This document shows, piece by piece, positions 43,066 to 52,514 of a DNA stretch of 64,000 nucleotides. Source of the DNA: Cereibacter_A azotoformans (GTDB lineage Bacteria; Pseudomonadota; Alphaproteobacteria; Rhodobacterales; Rhodobacteraceae); NCBI RefSeq assembly GCF_003050905.1, contig NZ_QAOT01000019.1, one strand, 5' to 3'. The translations under genes and the position numbers were made by a program. The notes below the pieces were generated by a model. The model did no database searches, was not told where the DNA came from, and saw only the letters and a program-made list of their open reading frames with translations. The first letter of the stretch is position 1, and each line of letters starts with the position of its first letter.

Positions 43066-43695
43066 ATGCCAGACCTCGCCCCCTTCCTCACCGGCTTCGG
43101 CCTGTCCCTCGGCCTGATCGTCGCCATCGGCGCGCAGAACGCCTTTGTCCTGAGGCAAGGGCTTCGGCGCGAACATGTGGGAGCGGTCGTGGCCTTCTGC
43201 GCGCTGGCCGATCTGGCGCTGATCGCGGCAGGCGTGGCGGGTCTCGGAGCGGTTCTGGGGCGCGCGCCCGCGCTGGTGACGGGTCTGTCGCTGGGTGGCG
43301 CGGCCTTCCTCGGCTGGTACGGGCTGTCGGCCCTGCGCCGGGCGTGGCACCCCGCTCGGCTGGTCGCCGAGAACGGGGGGGAGGCGCTGACGCGGGCGGG
43401 GGCGCTGGCCCGCGTGGCCGCCTTCACCCTGCTCAACCCGCACGTCTACCTCGACACCGTGCTTCTGGTGGGATCGGTCGGGGCGGCGCAGCCCGTGGGC
43501 GCGCATGGGCCCTTCGTGGCCGGCGCGGGCATGGCCAGCCTGGTCTGGTTCGCCGCCCTCGGCTTCGGTGCCCGCCTGCTCGCGCCGCTGTTCGCCCGGC
43601 CGCTCGCCTGGCGCGTTCTTGACCTGCTGGTGGGCGCTGTCATGATCCTGCTTGCCGCTGGCCTTCTGAACCACGTCCTGACCGCCGCCGCCTGA
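43066..43695 (+). CDS. argO: LysE/ArgO-family basic amino-acid exporter
   Basis: A 209-residue, six-helix exporter of the LysE family. Marks are GLIVAIGAQNAFVLRQGLR, ADLALIAAGVAGLGAVLG, FLGWYGLSALRRAW and AFTLLNPHVYLDTVLLVGSV. It exports arginine or lysine and is expected to be activated by the divergently encoded ArgP-like regulator. Confidence 0.94.
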   Translation: MPDLAPFLTGFGLSLGLIVAIGAQNAFVLRQGLRREHVGAVVAFCALADLALIAAGVAGLGAVLGRAPALVTGLSLGGAAFLGWYGLSALRRAWHPARLVAENGGEALTRAGALARVAAFTLLNPHVYLDTVLLVGSVGAAQPVGAHGPFVAGAGMASLVWFAALGFGARLLAPLFARPLAWRVLDLLVGAVMILLAAGLLNHVLTAAA

Positions 43696-43744
43696 CCCGT
43701 CCGGTCGCGTCCAGTAGCTTGCCGGATAGCGCAGCCCGTGAGCC

Positions 43745-44248
43745 ATGCATGCGCCTCAGCTCTTTCTGCTGCTTTTCCGATAGTTTGGGCAGCTTGCCCC
43801 GCGCCCTCGCGATCGCCATTCCTTCTCGCGTCCGCGCGCGGATGAGGCCAATGCGCGAAGGCCATCCAGCTCGCGCTGGGGATATTCCTTCTCGCGTCCG
43901 AACGCGGATGAGGCCGGCCTCGAACTCCGCGAAGGTGGCGAGGATGTTGAAGAACATCTTGCCCATCGGGTCCGTGGGATCGTGAACCCACCGCCCCCAG
44001 CGCAAGCCTCACGCCCTTGGCGGCGAGCTGGTCGGCGATGGCGCGGGCATCCGGAACCGACCGCGCCGGCGATCGAGCTTGGAGACCACGAGCGTGTCAC
44101 CCTCCCGGACGGCGGCGAGCGCCTGATCGAGACCCGGCCGGGCGCGACTCGTCCCGGTCAGGCCGTGGTCGGTGCAGATGCGAACTCCCGCGACGCCCAA
44201 GGACGCCAAGGCCTGCTTCTGCGTCCGCAGAGGGTTCCTCTTGCGGAC
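43745..44248 (-). pseudogene. Serine recombinase (resolvase/invertase), frameshifted with internal duplication
   Basis: Pieces of a Tn3-type resolvase are readable: ALASLGVAGVRICTDHGLTG and DTLVVSKLDR in one frame, then YDPTDPMGK-like HDPTDPMGKMFFNILATFAE and KLPKLSEKQQKELRRMH in another. The catalytic N-terminal Ser region and the C-terminal helix-turn-helix are lost. The helix EAGLIRVRTREG appears twice (second copy IGLIRARTREGMAIARA) owing to a tandem duplication around 43820-43910. Confidence 0.75.
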
Positions 44249-44868
44249 AAGTTCTTGTTAGCACAGGGCGAGTTCGTATCGGATGTGACGCCGCACGAAC
44301 GAGATGTGCCTGGTCCTGGTCTCAAGCCTCGCCGACCGTGATCGGGCTGCTCTGTGCCAACGCGCTGGTCGCGGCCACGGTTCGGATATCAATTGGGGCA
44401 GCCTTGGAACCGCATCTGGGGCCACACATCCTTAAGATGGCATCAAGACCCGAATTCCCGGATCAGATTTCTGACAGAGCTACGCTAGAGACCACTGCAT
44501 GCCGGATCAGAGCGACGCCAACTTGATGTGACCAAACTTCGTTCTCAGGACCAGCTGTATCAGTATCGAGGCCTGAATCCTGATGTGGACCGCACGGCCG
44601 GCTGCTCCTGATGCCGCTGACGTTATGCAACTTCGCGCGCCGATCATGGCCGGGCGGCGGAAAAGCACCGCCAGCGGCCGGCTTCAGCCCTTGTTGACGA
44701 TCTTCCCGGATACCTGATCCGGAAGTGGGAGATGTTGTTCGGAAGAGCGACTGCGATTTTCCACGTCCCTTCAATCCCGCCCATCCGACGCACGGGCCGA
44801 CTCTGCCCGTCGGCCGGCGCCCATAGCCAGCATCATCGCACGTGCCTTCGCAGGAGTTGCCATTCCCG
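44249..44868. other. Intergenic region, no supported gene
   Basis: About 620 bases of lower GC than the surroundings between the recombinase relic and chemoreceptor 3. Open frames have no recognisable domains. It must hold the promoter of the chemoreceptor operon, which I could not place. Confidence 0.4.
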
Positions 44869-46557
44869 ATGTCCATCAAGATCAAGCTCGCCCTCGCCTT
44901 TCTGTTCGTCTTCACGCTCTTCCTGATCGCAACCGGCCTGTCGCTCCAGCGCCTGCAGGCGATGAATGCCCGCATCGAGACTCTGGCGCAGGTCGAGTTC
45001 CCCGCTGCGGTTCTTGTCGAGCGGATGGTGGCCGAGCAGCAGCGGGAATCCGCAGCACTCCGGGATCACATGGTGGCGACCGAGGATGCAGAGCTCGAGA
45101 AGTTCGAAAAGGCGGTCTTTGCCGCCCGAAATGAGCGGGACTCCCTCCTCGCGGAGCTTCAGGCGCTGGTATCCAGTGAGGCCGAGCGGGCGAAGCTTGT
45201 CCGGATCGGCGAACTGAACATCGAGGGGAACAGGCGCAACGACGCCGCGCTGGAGCGGTCGAAGCTGTTCGACCTCGGCGGGGCCGCACATGTCCTGCAC
45301 GACCCGTCCGCAAGCGGCAGCCGTGCCGAAAGGTCGCGCCTCCTGAGCGAGTTGCGAGAGCATCAGGCGGCCGACGTTGCCGCGGCTGTCAACGCGTCTC
45401 AACAGACCTACAGCACGGCGCTGCGCGACCTGCTGATCGCGGTGGGGACGGCCATCGTGACCGGGGCGATCGCGGCCTTCCTGATCACCCGCTCGATCGT
45501 GCGTGGCCTCCGCGAGGCGCTGGCTCTGAGCGAACGGGTAGCCAACGGCGACCTGATCGCCACTTCGAACCTACGCGGCCGCGACGAGATCGGCCGGCTG
45601 CTGACCGCGAACAACCGCATGATCCTGAAACTGCGCGAGGTGGTCGGAACCGTCGGCGCATCGGTGCAGCAGGTGACCGCCAACAGTTCTGCGATGGCAG
45701 CGACGTCGGAAGAACTGTCGCAGGGCGCGCAGGAACAGGCCTCGGCCACCGAGCAGGCCTCGGCCTCTGTCGAGCAGATGGCGGCCAACATCAAGCAGAC
45801 AGCGGACAATGCCGGTGCGACCGAGATCATGGCCCGGAAATCGGCTGAACGGGCGCGCGCCTCGGGGACGGCGGTGGCCGAAGCGGTCTCCGCCATGCAG
45901 GCGATCGCAGAGCGGATCAACGTCGTCCAGGACATCGCACGTCAGACCGACCTTCTGGCGCTGAACGCCGCGGTCGAGGCCGCACGCGCCGGCGAGCATG
46001 GGCGCGGCTTCGCGGTCGTGGCCTCCGAGGTCCGAAAGCTGGCCGAGCGCAGTCAGACCGCCGCGAGTGAAATCTCGGCTCTCTCGACGCGCACGGTCCA
46101 GACCGCGACCGCTGCCGGCCAGATGCTCGGCGAACTCGTGCCCGACATCGAGAGCACCTCCAACCTCGTGAGCGGCATCTCGGTGGCCTCGCGCGAACTG
46201 GCGCTGGGAGCGCAGCAGGTGGCCACGGCCATCCAGCAGCTTGATACGGTCACGCAGCAGACGACGTCGGCATCAATTGAACTGGCGTCCGGGGCGGAGG
46301 TCCTCTCCGGACAGTCCGAAGAACTGCAGCGAACGATGACCCATTTCCGTCTGGAGGCGACAACCGCCACCTCCAAGGCACCGGCAGCAGGGTCGGCCGT
46401 GCATGTCGAGGGTCCGGCTCGATCCCCTCGCCGGGCCACCCCGAACCTCAAGGCAACACCCAAAGCGAAAGCACCCGGAGGCTTCGCCTTGGACATGGAA
46501 AAAGGTGCCTCCGACGACATGCTCGACAAGGATTTCCGCCGCCATGACGCCGCATGA
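44869..46557 (+). CDS. Methyl-accepting chemotaxis protein 3
   Basis: A 562-residue chemoreceptor with a first membrane helix at about 5-26 and a helical periplasmic domain of about 160 residues. The second helix lies near 187-210, then HAMP (SERVANGDLI) and a signalling hairpin with tip QTDLLALNAAVEAARAGE near 358-375. The ATG at 44869 starts right before the membrane helix; a GTG at 44842 is possible. The last 14 bases overlap the start of a PhnD-like binding-protein gene, so the receptor probably senses through that protein rather than binding the ligand directly. Confidence 0.92.
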   Translation: MSIKIKLALAFLFVFTLFLIATGLSLQRLQAMNARIETLAQVEFPAAVLVERMVAEQQRESAALRDHMVATEDAELEKFEKAVFAARNERDSLLAELQALVSSEAERAKLVRIGELNIEGNRRNDAALERSKLFDLGGAAHVLHDPSASGSRAERSRLLSELREHQAADVAAAVNASQQTYSTALRDLLIAVGTAIVTGAIAAFLITRSIVRGLREALALSERVANGDLIATSNLRGRDEIGRLLTANNRMILKLREVVGTVGASVQQVTANSSAMAATSEELSQGAQEQASATEQASASVEQMAANIKQTADNAGATEIMARKSAERARASGTAVAEAVSAMQAIAERINVVQDIARQTDLLALNAAVEAARAGEHGRGFAVVASEVRKLAERSQTAASEISALSTRTVQTATAAGQMLGELVPDIESTSNLVSGISVASRELALGAQQVATAIQQLDTVTQQTTSASIELASGAEVLSGQSEELQRTMTHFRLEATTATSKAPAAGSAVHVEGPARSPRRATPNLKATPKAKAPGGFALDMEKGASDDMLDKDFRRHDAA

Positions 46558-47500
46558 CCGCAATCGTGGCGCCGCCACGCTCCTCCGCGCCCGGCTGCCG
46601 ATCCCGCTTCTGGCCGGGCTACTCCTGGTCCTGGCCGCACCGGAGGCTGTGCTCGCCGCGGGGGACATAACCGAATTCCGCCTCGGTCTCGCTGGGGGTG
46701 AGTCCCCCGAGGCTGCCGTCGTTGCAAACGAGTGTTACCGGGCGAAGCTCGAGGAGGCGCTCGGGGTTCCGGTACGGCTCGTGACCAGCCCCACCTATGA
46801 TGGCGTCATCGACGGGTTCCTCAAGGGCGCGGTCGACATGGCCTGGCTCGGGGCCTCGTCCTTCGCCAAGATCCATCTGTCCAACCCCGATGCGGTGGAC
46901 GTCACCCTGACCAAGCAGAACAAGTCCGGGCTGACCGGGTATTTCTCCTATGCCTTTGCACGCAAGGACTCGGGCATCCGATCGATGGAGGATGCCCGCG
47001 GCAGGACCTTCGCCTTCGGGGAGCCGGATTCGACCTCGGGCTACCTGATCCCCGCGGCAGAACTTTCGGCGAAGTATGGGGATCTCTCGCGTTTCTTTGC
47101 CGCCACCCCCTTTTCGGGCGGGCATGAGAAGACGATCGTAGGCGTAGCTCAGGGTCAATACGACGCCGGGGTGAGTTCCGGCGATGGTGTGGGTTCCTGG
47201 GACGAGGGGTTCAGTTCGGGGCCGTTGCGCAAGGCCGTGAGCGCCGGGCTGGTCCGGATGTCGGATCTCGTGATGCTCTGGCAGTCGCGCATGATCCCCG
47301 AGGGACCGCTGGTAATCAGCCGCAACGTTCCGCAGCCCGTCCGTGACACCGTGGTTCCCCTGACGGCACGGCTCCATGAGACGGATGCCGCCTGCGCACG
47401 GCTGGTGGCCGGCGGTGAGGCGAAGGACTTCGTGCCGACGACCATCCGCGCCTACAGCGGGATCATAGAGGCCCGAAAGCTGCAGGAGGCGAGTCCCTGA
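46544..47500 (+). CDS. PhnD-like periplasmic binding protein
   Basis: A 318-residue phosphate/phosphite/phosphonate-type binding protein. The signal peptide ends at AVLAAGD. Marks are FRLGLAGGESPEAAVVANEC, YDGVIDGFLKGAVDMAWLGA, RTFAFGEPDSTSGYLIPAAE and QYDAGVSSGDGV. The transporter ATPase and permease that normally accompany PhnD are absent. It is co-translated with a chemoreceptor, so its likely job is ligand presentation for taxis. True ligands of this family also include other oxyanions and polyamines, so the substrate is open. Confidence 0.88.
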   Translation: MTPHDRNRGAATLLRARLPIPLLAGLLLVLAAPEAVLAAGDITEFRLGLAGGESPEAAVVANECYRAKLEEALGVPVRLVTSPTYDGVIDGFLKGAVDMAWLGASSFAKIHLSNPDAVDVTLTKQNKSGLTGYFSYAFARKDSGIRSMEDARGRTFAFGEPDSTSGYLIPAAELSAKYGDLSRFFAATPFSGGHEKTIVGVAQGQYDAGVSSGDGVGSWDEGFSSGPLRKAVSAGLVRMSDLVMLWQSRMIPEGPLVISRNVPQPVRDTVVPLTARLHETDAACARLVAGGEAKDFVPTTIRAYSGIIEARKLQEASP

Positions 47501-48034
47501 GCGCCGGTGCAAGGCCATCTGCGGGAGTGTGCGGTCCTGGCATCCTCCGGCGCAGCCTGACCGCTGATCTCCCGCGGGGATATCCTGATCGCGGCAGTCA
47601 AGATCTGATCTTGCTGCGTGAAATGCGGTGGGCCGGGCTCAGAGGCTCTTCCCCGGGCTGAACCCGATGGGCGCGAGCATGTCATGGTTGTGCAGGAGAT
47701 CGGCGCAAGACCGACCTGCCGGCGCTTAAGGCCGCTTGGCGATCTCCGTCGCCAAGGCGTCCGATGCACCGCCAGACCTGCGGTCAGGACCACCGCCGTC
47801 GCACATGTCCGAAGGCGGGCCACCACCCCCGGAAACCTGGACCGGACCACGAACAATACACTCCGACTCGTAATGTCGGAACGCCACGCACTGACCTGCC
47901 GCGGGTCAAGCCGCCGCCCATGACGCTGCCGCGCAATCCCGTTTCCTGCGGCACGTTCGATGCCGGGGCTGACGTTCAGGGCATTCCAATTCGCTGCGTC
48001 CTTCATCATGGGCCGTGACCGTTTGCAGAAATCG
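47501..48034. other. Gap between the chemoreceptor operon and the injection-system operon
   Basis: About 530 bases between convergent operons. Open frames exist but show no domain and no convincing start. No T-rich terminator hairpin was seen. Confidence 0.4.
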
Positions 48035-51000
48035 TCACGGGCCAGCGCCCGACCCGGCCGAGGCAATCGCCCGTTCCAGCCGGGCGCCGATGCCGTCCTT
48101 GCCGCCCCAGGCGTTGATGATCCGCGTCAGCACGCCCCTTTCGGCCGGCGAGCCGAGGAAATCGACCGTGGCGCCGGTCGTCCCGATCCGGTCATAGACC
48201 TCGAACAGCACCTCCTCCGAGACATCGCCGAAGCCCGGATGATCCTGCAGCACCGCCGCCACGCGGCTCCGCGATCCCAGCTTGACCACGGCGGCCGCGA
48301 TCGCGGCGCCGATGTGCGGCGGGAAGCTGGTCGGCGTCTCGCGCGAGGACCGCGGGGCCGTCAGGGCCTGATCCTGCGGCCGCTCGGCCTGCAGCGCCGC
48401 CGCGGTCGGATCGACCAGCGCCTGCGTGAAGTCGTTCAACTCGCCCTCCTCGGCCTGCGAGGCGGTCCGGTAGGTCGAGGCGATGGTGACATGCCGCGTG
48501 AGGTTGGGGATGCGGTCGAGGTTGGTGTCCAGCGCCGCGGCCGTCGCGTCGACCACGGCGTCGATCTTCTTCAGCCCTCCGGTCGCCCGGCTCAGTTCGG
48601 GCCTGGCCTTCACCTCGACCGTGTAGTCGATCCAGAGCTTGCGGTTGTTCACCCAGTCCTTGGCGTAGGATTCCACCGCGCTTTCGTGCTGGGCATTGGC
48701 CGAGGCGGTGATCGGAAAGAGGTTCATCGGATGCCCGAGCCCGCCGATGTGATCGTTGAGAAGGTGGCCGCGGACATAGCGTTGCGCGGTGTCGGAATAG
48801 ATCCGCGGGTCCGTCGGCAGCTGCGCCATCAGCGCGTCCTGGCCCGTGGGCCCCGAGCCCTGCTGGTGGTCGGGCCCCAGCGGCCGGGCCCGCATCGTCA
48901 GCCCGACCTGCGCGCCGCCCAGCTGGCTGTGCTCGTGGACGATCTTCGTGACATGCCCCGAGGCCAGCGCGCCCGGCAGCCCGGTCCCGCTCAGGGGTTC
49001 GGCCACCCGGCGCTTGAACTCCGGGTTGATCCGCCCGACCACGGCAAAGCCGCGCTGGAAGTCGCCCTCGTAGCCCAGCGAGACCAGACCGAACCGCTGC
49101 TTGATCCGCGGAAAGTAGTTGTCGAGCGCGTCGCTGTCGGTCGCCTGCGCGCTGGCCAGCTCGACCATGCGGCTGGCGGCCGCGACATCCTCGGCCTCCT
49201 GCGAGAGGGTGCGCGGCATCGGGGCCGGCGGTTCGTCGAGCATCTTCAGCGTGATCGGATGCGGATAGCGCGGCTGGTCGGACCCGGGCAGCGAGCCTTC
49301 GGGAACCGCGGCCGGGATGTTGCTGTCGGGCGCGGCCGCCCGGTCCACGGCGTCGCTGCGCGCGGGCAGGTTCGCCTCGTTCGGGCTGGCGCCCGGTTGC
49401 GTCTGCTGCGCCGTGGCGGGGGCCGCGGGCCCCGCGGCGGGCGTGGCGGCCGGCGGCCCCCCCGCGGCCTTCGGCGGCCGTGGCGGGGCGGGCGGCGGGG
49501 TGGCGGGCTCGGCCTGCTGCGCCACCTGTTCGGGCGGCACCGCGGCGGCGCGCTGCGCCTGCAGCTGGCCCTTCCATTCGGCCTTGTTCTGCAACGCCTC
49601 CCGCGCGCCCGAGGGGGCGGGCCCGTCCTTGGGCATCGCATCCTGCACAAGGCGCGCCGTGTCGATCTCGGACGAGGTCATCTCGATGGTCGGAGGCTCG
49701 GGGCGGCCGAACTTGTAGGACATGCGCGCCTGAAGCCCCAGATCGGGGCCGACGGGCATCACCACCTCGGCCAGCTTCCACTGCTTGTCCCAGACCGTGA
49801 CCCAGAGCGCCTCGATCTCGGCCCAGGCGTTCAGCCCGAGCTTGAGGCGGGCTCCCGCGGCGAGCGTCGCCACCCCCTCGATGCCCCAGTCGCCATCGGC
49901 GTAGGTCAGCGCCGGCTCGACCGAGATCGCGCCGTAAAGGCCCGCCGTCCCCACCGCCTCGATCCCGCCGGTCAGCTCGCCCAGCACCACGTCGAGCCCG
50001 AGCCCCGCGCCGATCGCCACATAGCCCTCGACGAAGGCCGGCACGAACAGCTCGCCCGAGATCGTGAAGGAGGGGTCGGCCTCGGCCGAGCCGATCGTGT
50101 AGGAGCCTTCGACGCGGATGTTGCGGAAGACGCCCGGCCCCACGCCCGCGCGCACGCCCGCCCGGATGCGGATCACCGCGACGAGGATCGCCCAGAGCGG
50201 GATGTTCTGCGCATAGCGGAACAGCTCGCGGTCCATCCGCTTTTCGGGGAACAGCTCCAGCGGCTCGGTCACCTCGATCACGCCCGAGATGTCCACCGCC
50301 CCTTCGGGCAGGATGCGCGCGGTCAGCGTGCCCTGCAGGCGCGGCGCAAGCTGGGCCGTCACCCGCCCCTCGCCGCCCAGTTCCAGCGCGCCCGCCTCGG
50401 TCTGCGCCACGGTGACGGTGACGGTGCCCGACAGCTTGCCGTTGTCGGCCGCGAAGTTCAGCGTGGTCTCGCCCGACCAGCGGTTCTGCGCGTAGCGCAC
50501 CGTCACCGAGCCGTCGAGACCGGGCAGAAGCTGCGTGTTCACCGGCACCTGAACCTCGCCCGAGATCTCGCCGTTGGCGTAGCCCACGCGGGCGGTCACG
50601 GTGGTCAGGCCCGGAATGGTCAGGGTCACGTCGCCGCCGAAGCTGAAGGCGCCGGTCTCGGAATAGGCGGCCGAGAAGCTGCCCGTGCCGGCGGGGCCCA
50701 GATCGACGGTGGCCGAGCCATCGACGCCCACGCGGCCCGTCTCGGCCAGCCGCACCGTCAGCGAGGGGCGGCGCACCGGCAGTCCGGCCGGGAAGGCATC
50801 GGCCCCCAGCCGCAACAGGCCCGAGACGCGGCCGTTGCGGATCGTGACCCGGCCCGAGGCCTCGTTCAGCCCCGCCACCTCAAGCGCGAAGCGCCCGGTT
50901 CCGGCAAAGCCCGAGGCGGCGATCGTGGCCTCCTCCAGCGTCACCGAGCCGAGGCCCGCGTAGGTGGCCGCAAAGCCCTCGATCCCGCCCGAGGGCCGCC

Positions 51001-51844
51001 CGTTCAGGTAGCCGAGCGTCAGCGTGCCCCCCGTCAGCGACAGACCCGGCAGACTGGTGCGCATGTCGCCCACGCCGATCCGCGCGTTCGCGGTCAGGTT
51101 GCCGGCCTCGTCGGCCGCCAGATCGCCGCTGACCTCGTTGACGAAGGGCGGCGTGACGCGGAAGGTGCCCTCGGCGGTGAAGGCGCCGGCCTCGGTGAAG
51201 GCAAAGCGGACGTTGCCGTTGCCCAGATCCTGATAGGTGATCTCGGCCGACCCGTCGCCCGAAAGGCGCCCGTCGCGCAACCGGATGCTGCCCGATCCGG
51301 TGGCCCGCGCGCCGCGCCCCAGACCCGAGGGCAGGAGCGACAGGTCCCGAAAGGTCAGCTCGCCCGACAGCGCGCCGGTCTCGCCCATCGCGATCGTCAG
51401 GCGCGGATTGCCGAGCGCGGGCAGCGCAAGCCGCTTGGTCGCCGAACCCGAGATGCGGGCCCGGCCCTCGCGATCCACGATCACCTCGAAGGCGGCATCG
51501 TCCAGATAGGGGATCGACAGCCCGCCCCGCAGGCGCAGCTGCCGGTTGCGCCACTGCACCGTGTCGATGCGCAGGCCGGGGACGGGCTGCGGCAGGTCGC
51601 GCAGCGGCACCGGCTCGCCGGTCAGGAAGGCGGCGCCGAGCTGCCAGCCCGAGGGCCCCAGCCGGGCCACGAAGCCCGCGCTTTCGGGCAGCAGCCCGAA
51701 GACCGCGGCGGGCGTGCCGGCCGTGGCATCGGGCCCGCGGTCGGGCGTCCGATCCGGCGTGCGCTGCGCCGGCGCCCGGTCGCGTGCGGGCGGAGCGCCT
51801 TCGGGCGACGGCGGGGGGCGTCCGCTGGAGGCGCGCTGCACCAT
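48035..51844 (-). CDS. Putative injection-system cargo protein with C-terminal nuclease-like domain
   Basis: A 1269-residue protein at the distal end of the operon, where such systems place their cargo. A short Pro-rich N-terminus is followed by about 400 residues (110-515) of repeated Gly-rich beta units (TVTARVGYANGEISGEVQVP, VTVRYAQNRWSGETTLNFAA). Then comes a region (about 515-725) that resembles a domain of large eCIS-associated toxins (RAGVRAGVGPGVFRNIRVEG, GLGLDVVLGELTGG). A Pro/Ala-rich linker (about 755-830) precedes the C-terminal part with RGHLLNDHIGGLGHPMNLFP near 1025 and ITASANAQHESAVE. That resembles the His-containing core of DNA/RNA non-specific endonucleases found at the ends of eCIS toxins. 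No HExxH or DUF4157 was seen. No immunity gene is evident. GGAG precedes the ATG. Confidence 0.75.
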   Translation of the reverse strand: MVQRASSGRPPPSPEGAPPARDRAPAQRTPDRTPDRGPDATAGTPAAVFGLLPESAGFVARLGPSGWQLGAAFLTGEPVPLRDLPQPVPGLRIDTVQWRNRQLRLRGGLSIPYLDDAAFEVIVDREGRARISGSATKRLALPALGNPRLTIAMGETGALSGELTFRDLSLLPSGLGRGARATGSGSIRLRDGRLSGDGSAEITYQDLGNGNVRFAFTEAGAFTAEGTFRVTPPFVNEVSGDLAADEAGNLTANARIGVGDMRTSLPGLSLTGGTLTLGYLNGRPSGGIEGFAATYAGLGSVTLEEATIAASGFAGTGRFALEVAGLNEASGRVTIRNGRVSGLLRLGADAFPAGLPVRRPSLTVRLAETGRVGVDGSATVDLGPAGTGSFSAAYSETGAFSFGGDVTLTIPGLTTVTARVGYANGEISGEVQVPVNTQLLPGLDGSVTVRYAQNRWSGETTLNFAADNGKLSGTVTVTVAQTEAGALELGGEGRVTAQLAPRLQGTLTARILPEGAVDISGVIEVTEPLELFPEKRMDRELFRYAQNIPLWAILVAVIRIRAGVRAGVGPGVFRNIRVEGSYTIGSAEADPSFTISGELFVPAFVEGYVAIGAGLGLDVVLGELTGGIEAVGTAGLYGAISVEPALTYADGDWGIEGVATLAAGARLKLGLNAWAEIEALWVTVWDKQWKLAEVVMPVGPDLGLQARMSYKFGRPEPPTIEMTSSEIDTARLVQDAMPKDGPAPSGAREALQNKAEWKGQLQAQRAAAVPPEQVAQQAEPATPPPAPPRPPKAAGGPPAATPAAGPAAPATAQQTQPGASPNEANLPARSDAVDRAAAPDSNIPAAVPEGSLPGSDQPRYPHPITLKMLDEPPAPMPRTLSQEAEDVAAASRMVELASAQATDSDALDNYFPRIKQRFGLVSLGYEGDFQRGFAVVGRINPEFKRRVAEPLSGTGLPGALASGHVTKIVHEHSQLGGAQVGLTMRARPLGPDHQQGSGPTGQDALMAQLPTDPRIYSDTAQRYVRGHLLNDHIGGLGHPMNLFPITASANAQHESAVESYAKDWVNNRKLWIDYTVEVKARPELSRATGGLKKIDAVVDATAAALDTNLDRIPNLTRHVTIASTYRTASQAEEGELNDFTQALVDPTAAALQAERPQDQALTAPRSSRETPTSFPPHIGAAIAAAVVKLGSRSRVAAVLQDHPGFGDVSEEVLFEVYDRIGTTGATVDFLGSPAERGVLTRIINAWGGKDGIGARLERAIASAGSGAGP

Positions 51845-51848
51845 GCCC

Positions 51849-52514
51849 CTACTCCGGCGGTGCGGGGGGTGGCGGGGCGGGCGGCGGCGCCGCACCGGGC
51901 AGGGCCAGCGCCCCCAGACGCGCCCCCAGCGCGCGGCCAAGCGCCGAGGCCGGGGCCGCGCGCACGAGGCTGGCCAGAACCGGCCGCAGCCTCCGGCGCA
52001 GATCCGCCTCGGCCCGCAGGTAAAGCGCCACCAGCGCATCGGCGGCCAGCGCCGTATCGGAGGCCGGCGCCGCCTCGAAGGCCCCGACCAAGGGCGCGAG
52101 GACAGCATCCTCAGGGCCCTGCAACAGCCCGGCCAGTGCGCCCGTCAGCATCCGTTCCCGCCGGCGCCGCGCCTCGGCCTCACCCGCGCGATCGGGCTCG
52201 GGCTCCTGCCGCCGCGCATCGGGCGCACGATCGGCTTGCGGTGCCTGCCGCACATCGGGCGCACGATCGGCTTGCGGTGCCTGCCGCACATCGCCCGCCG
52301 TCTCGCGGACCCCCGCCGTCCCGGCCGCGCGCAGCTCCTCGCGCGCGGGCAGCGGCTCGGCTGCGGGCTCGGGGCGCCGCGCCGCCGCCATCGCCGCCAT
52401 CAACGCGGGGTCAGAGGGCAGCACCCGCGGCCCCTCGCGCAGCGGCTCCCGGGTCGCGGGCAGCGGCAGGGGCGGCTTGTCCTCACGCATCATCTCGCTG
52501 TCGAAGTCGGTCAT
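51849..52514 (-). CDS. Ala/Pro-rich protein of the injection-system operon
   Basis: A 221-residue protein I do not recognise. The N-terminal half is disordered and includes a doubled 12-residue unit (DVRQAPQADRAP). The C-terminal half is helical (LTGALAGLLQGPEDAVLAPL, VALYLRAEADLRRRLRPVL) and ends in a Pro-rich tail. Its ATG overlaps the stop of the AAA+ ATPase gene, and its stop lies five bases before the cargo gene. The position suggests a cargo adaptor or loading chaperone, which is inference only. Confidence 0.65.
   Translation of the reverse strand: MTDFDSEMMREDKPPLPLPATREPLREGPRVLPSDPALMAAMAAARRPEPAAEPLPAREELRAAGTAGVRETAGDVRQAPQADRAPDVRQAPQADRAPDARRQEPEPDRAGEAEARRRRERMLTGALAGLLQGPEDAVLAPLVGAFEAAPASDTALAADALVALYLRAEADLRRRLRPVLASLVRAAPASALGRALGARLGALALPGAAPPPAPPPPAPPE
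52218..52289. repeat. Two perfect tandem copies of a 36-base unit
   Basis: Copies at 52218-52253 and 52254-52289 begin ATCGGGCGCACGATCGGCTT and are identical. They encode the repeated DVRQAPQADRAP segment on the minus strand. Partial matches flank them. The repeat is in frame (12 codons), so copy number could vary without breaking the gene. Confidence 0.85.

Noticed and set aside
47618..47923. Small plus-strand frame in the gap before the cargo gene
   Set aside because: No recognisable domain, poor start context and biased composition.
48035..51844. DUF4157 metallopeptidase-type eCIS toxin
   Set aside because: No HExxH motif could be found in the protein, so only the nuclease-like C-terminus is proposed.
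52218..52289. CRISPR-like repeat
   Set aside because: Only two copies directly adjacent without spacers, and in frame within a coding sequence.
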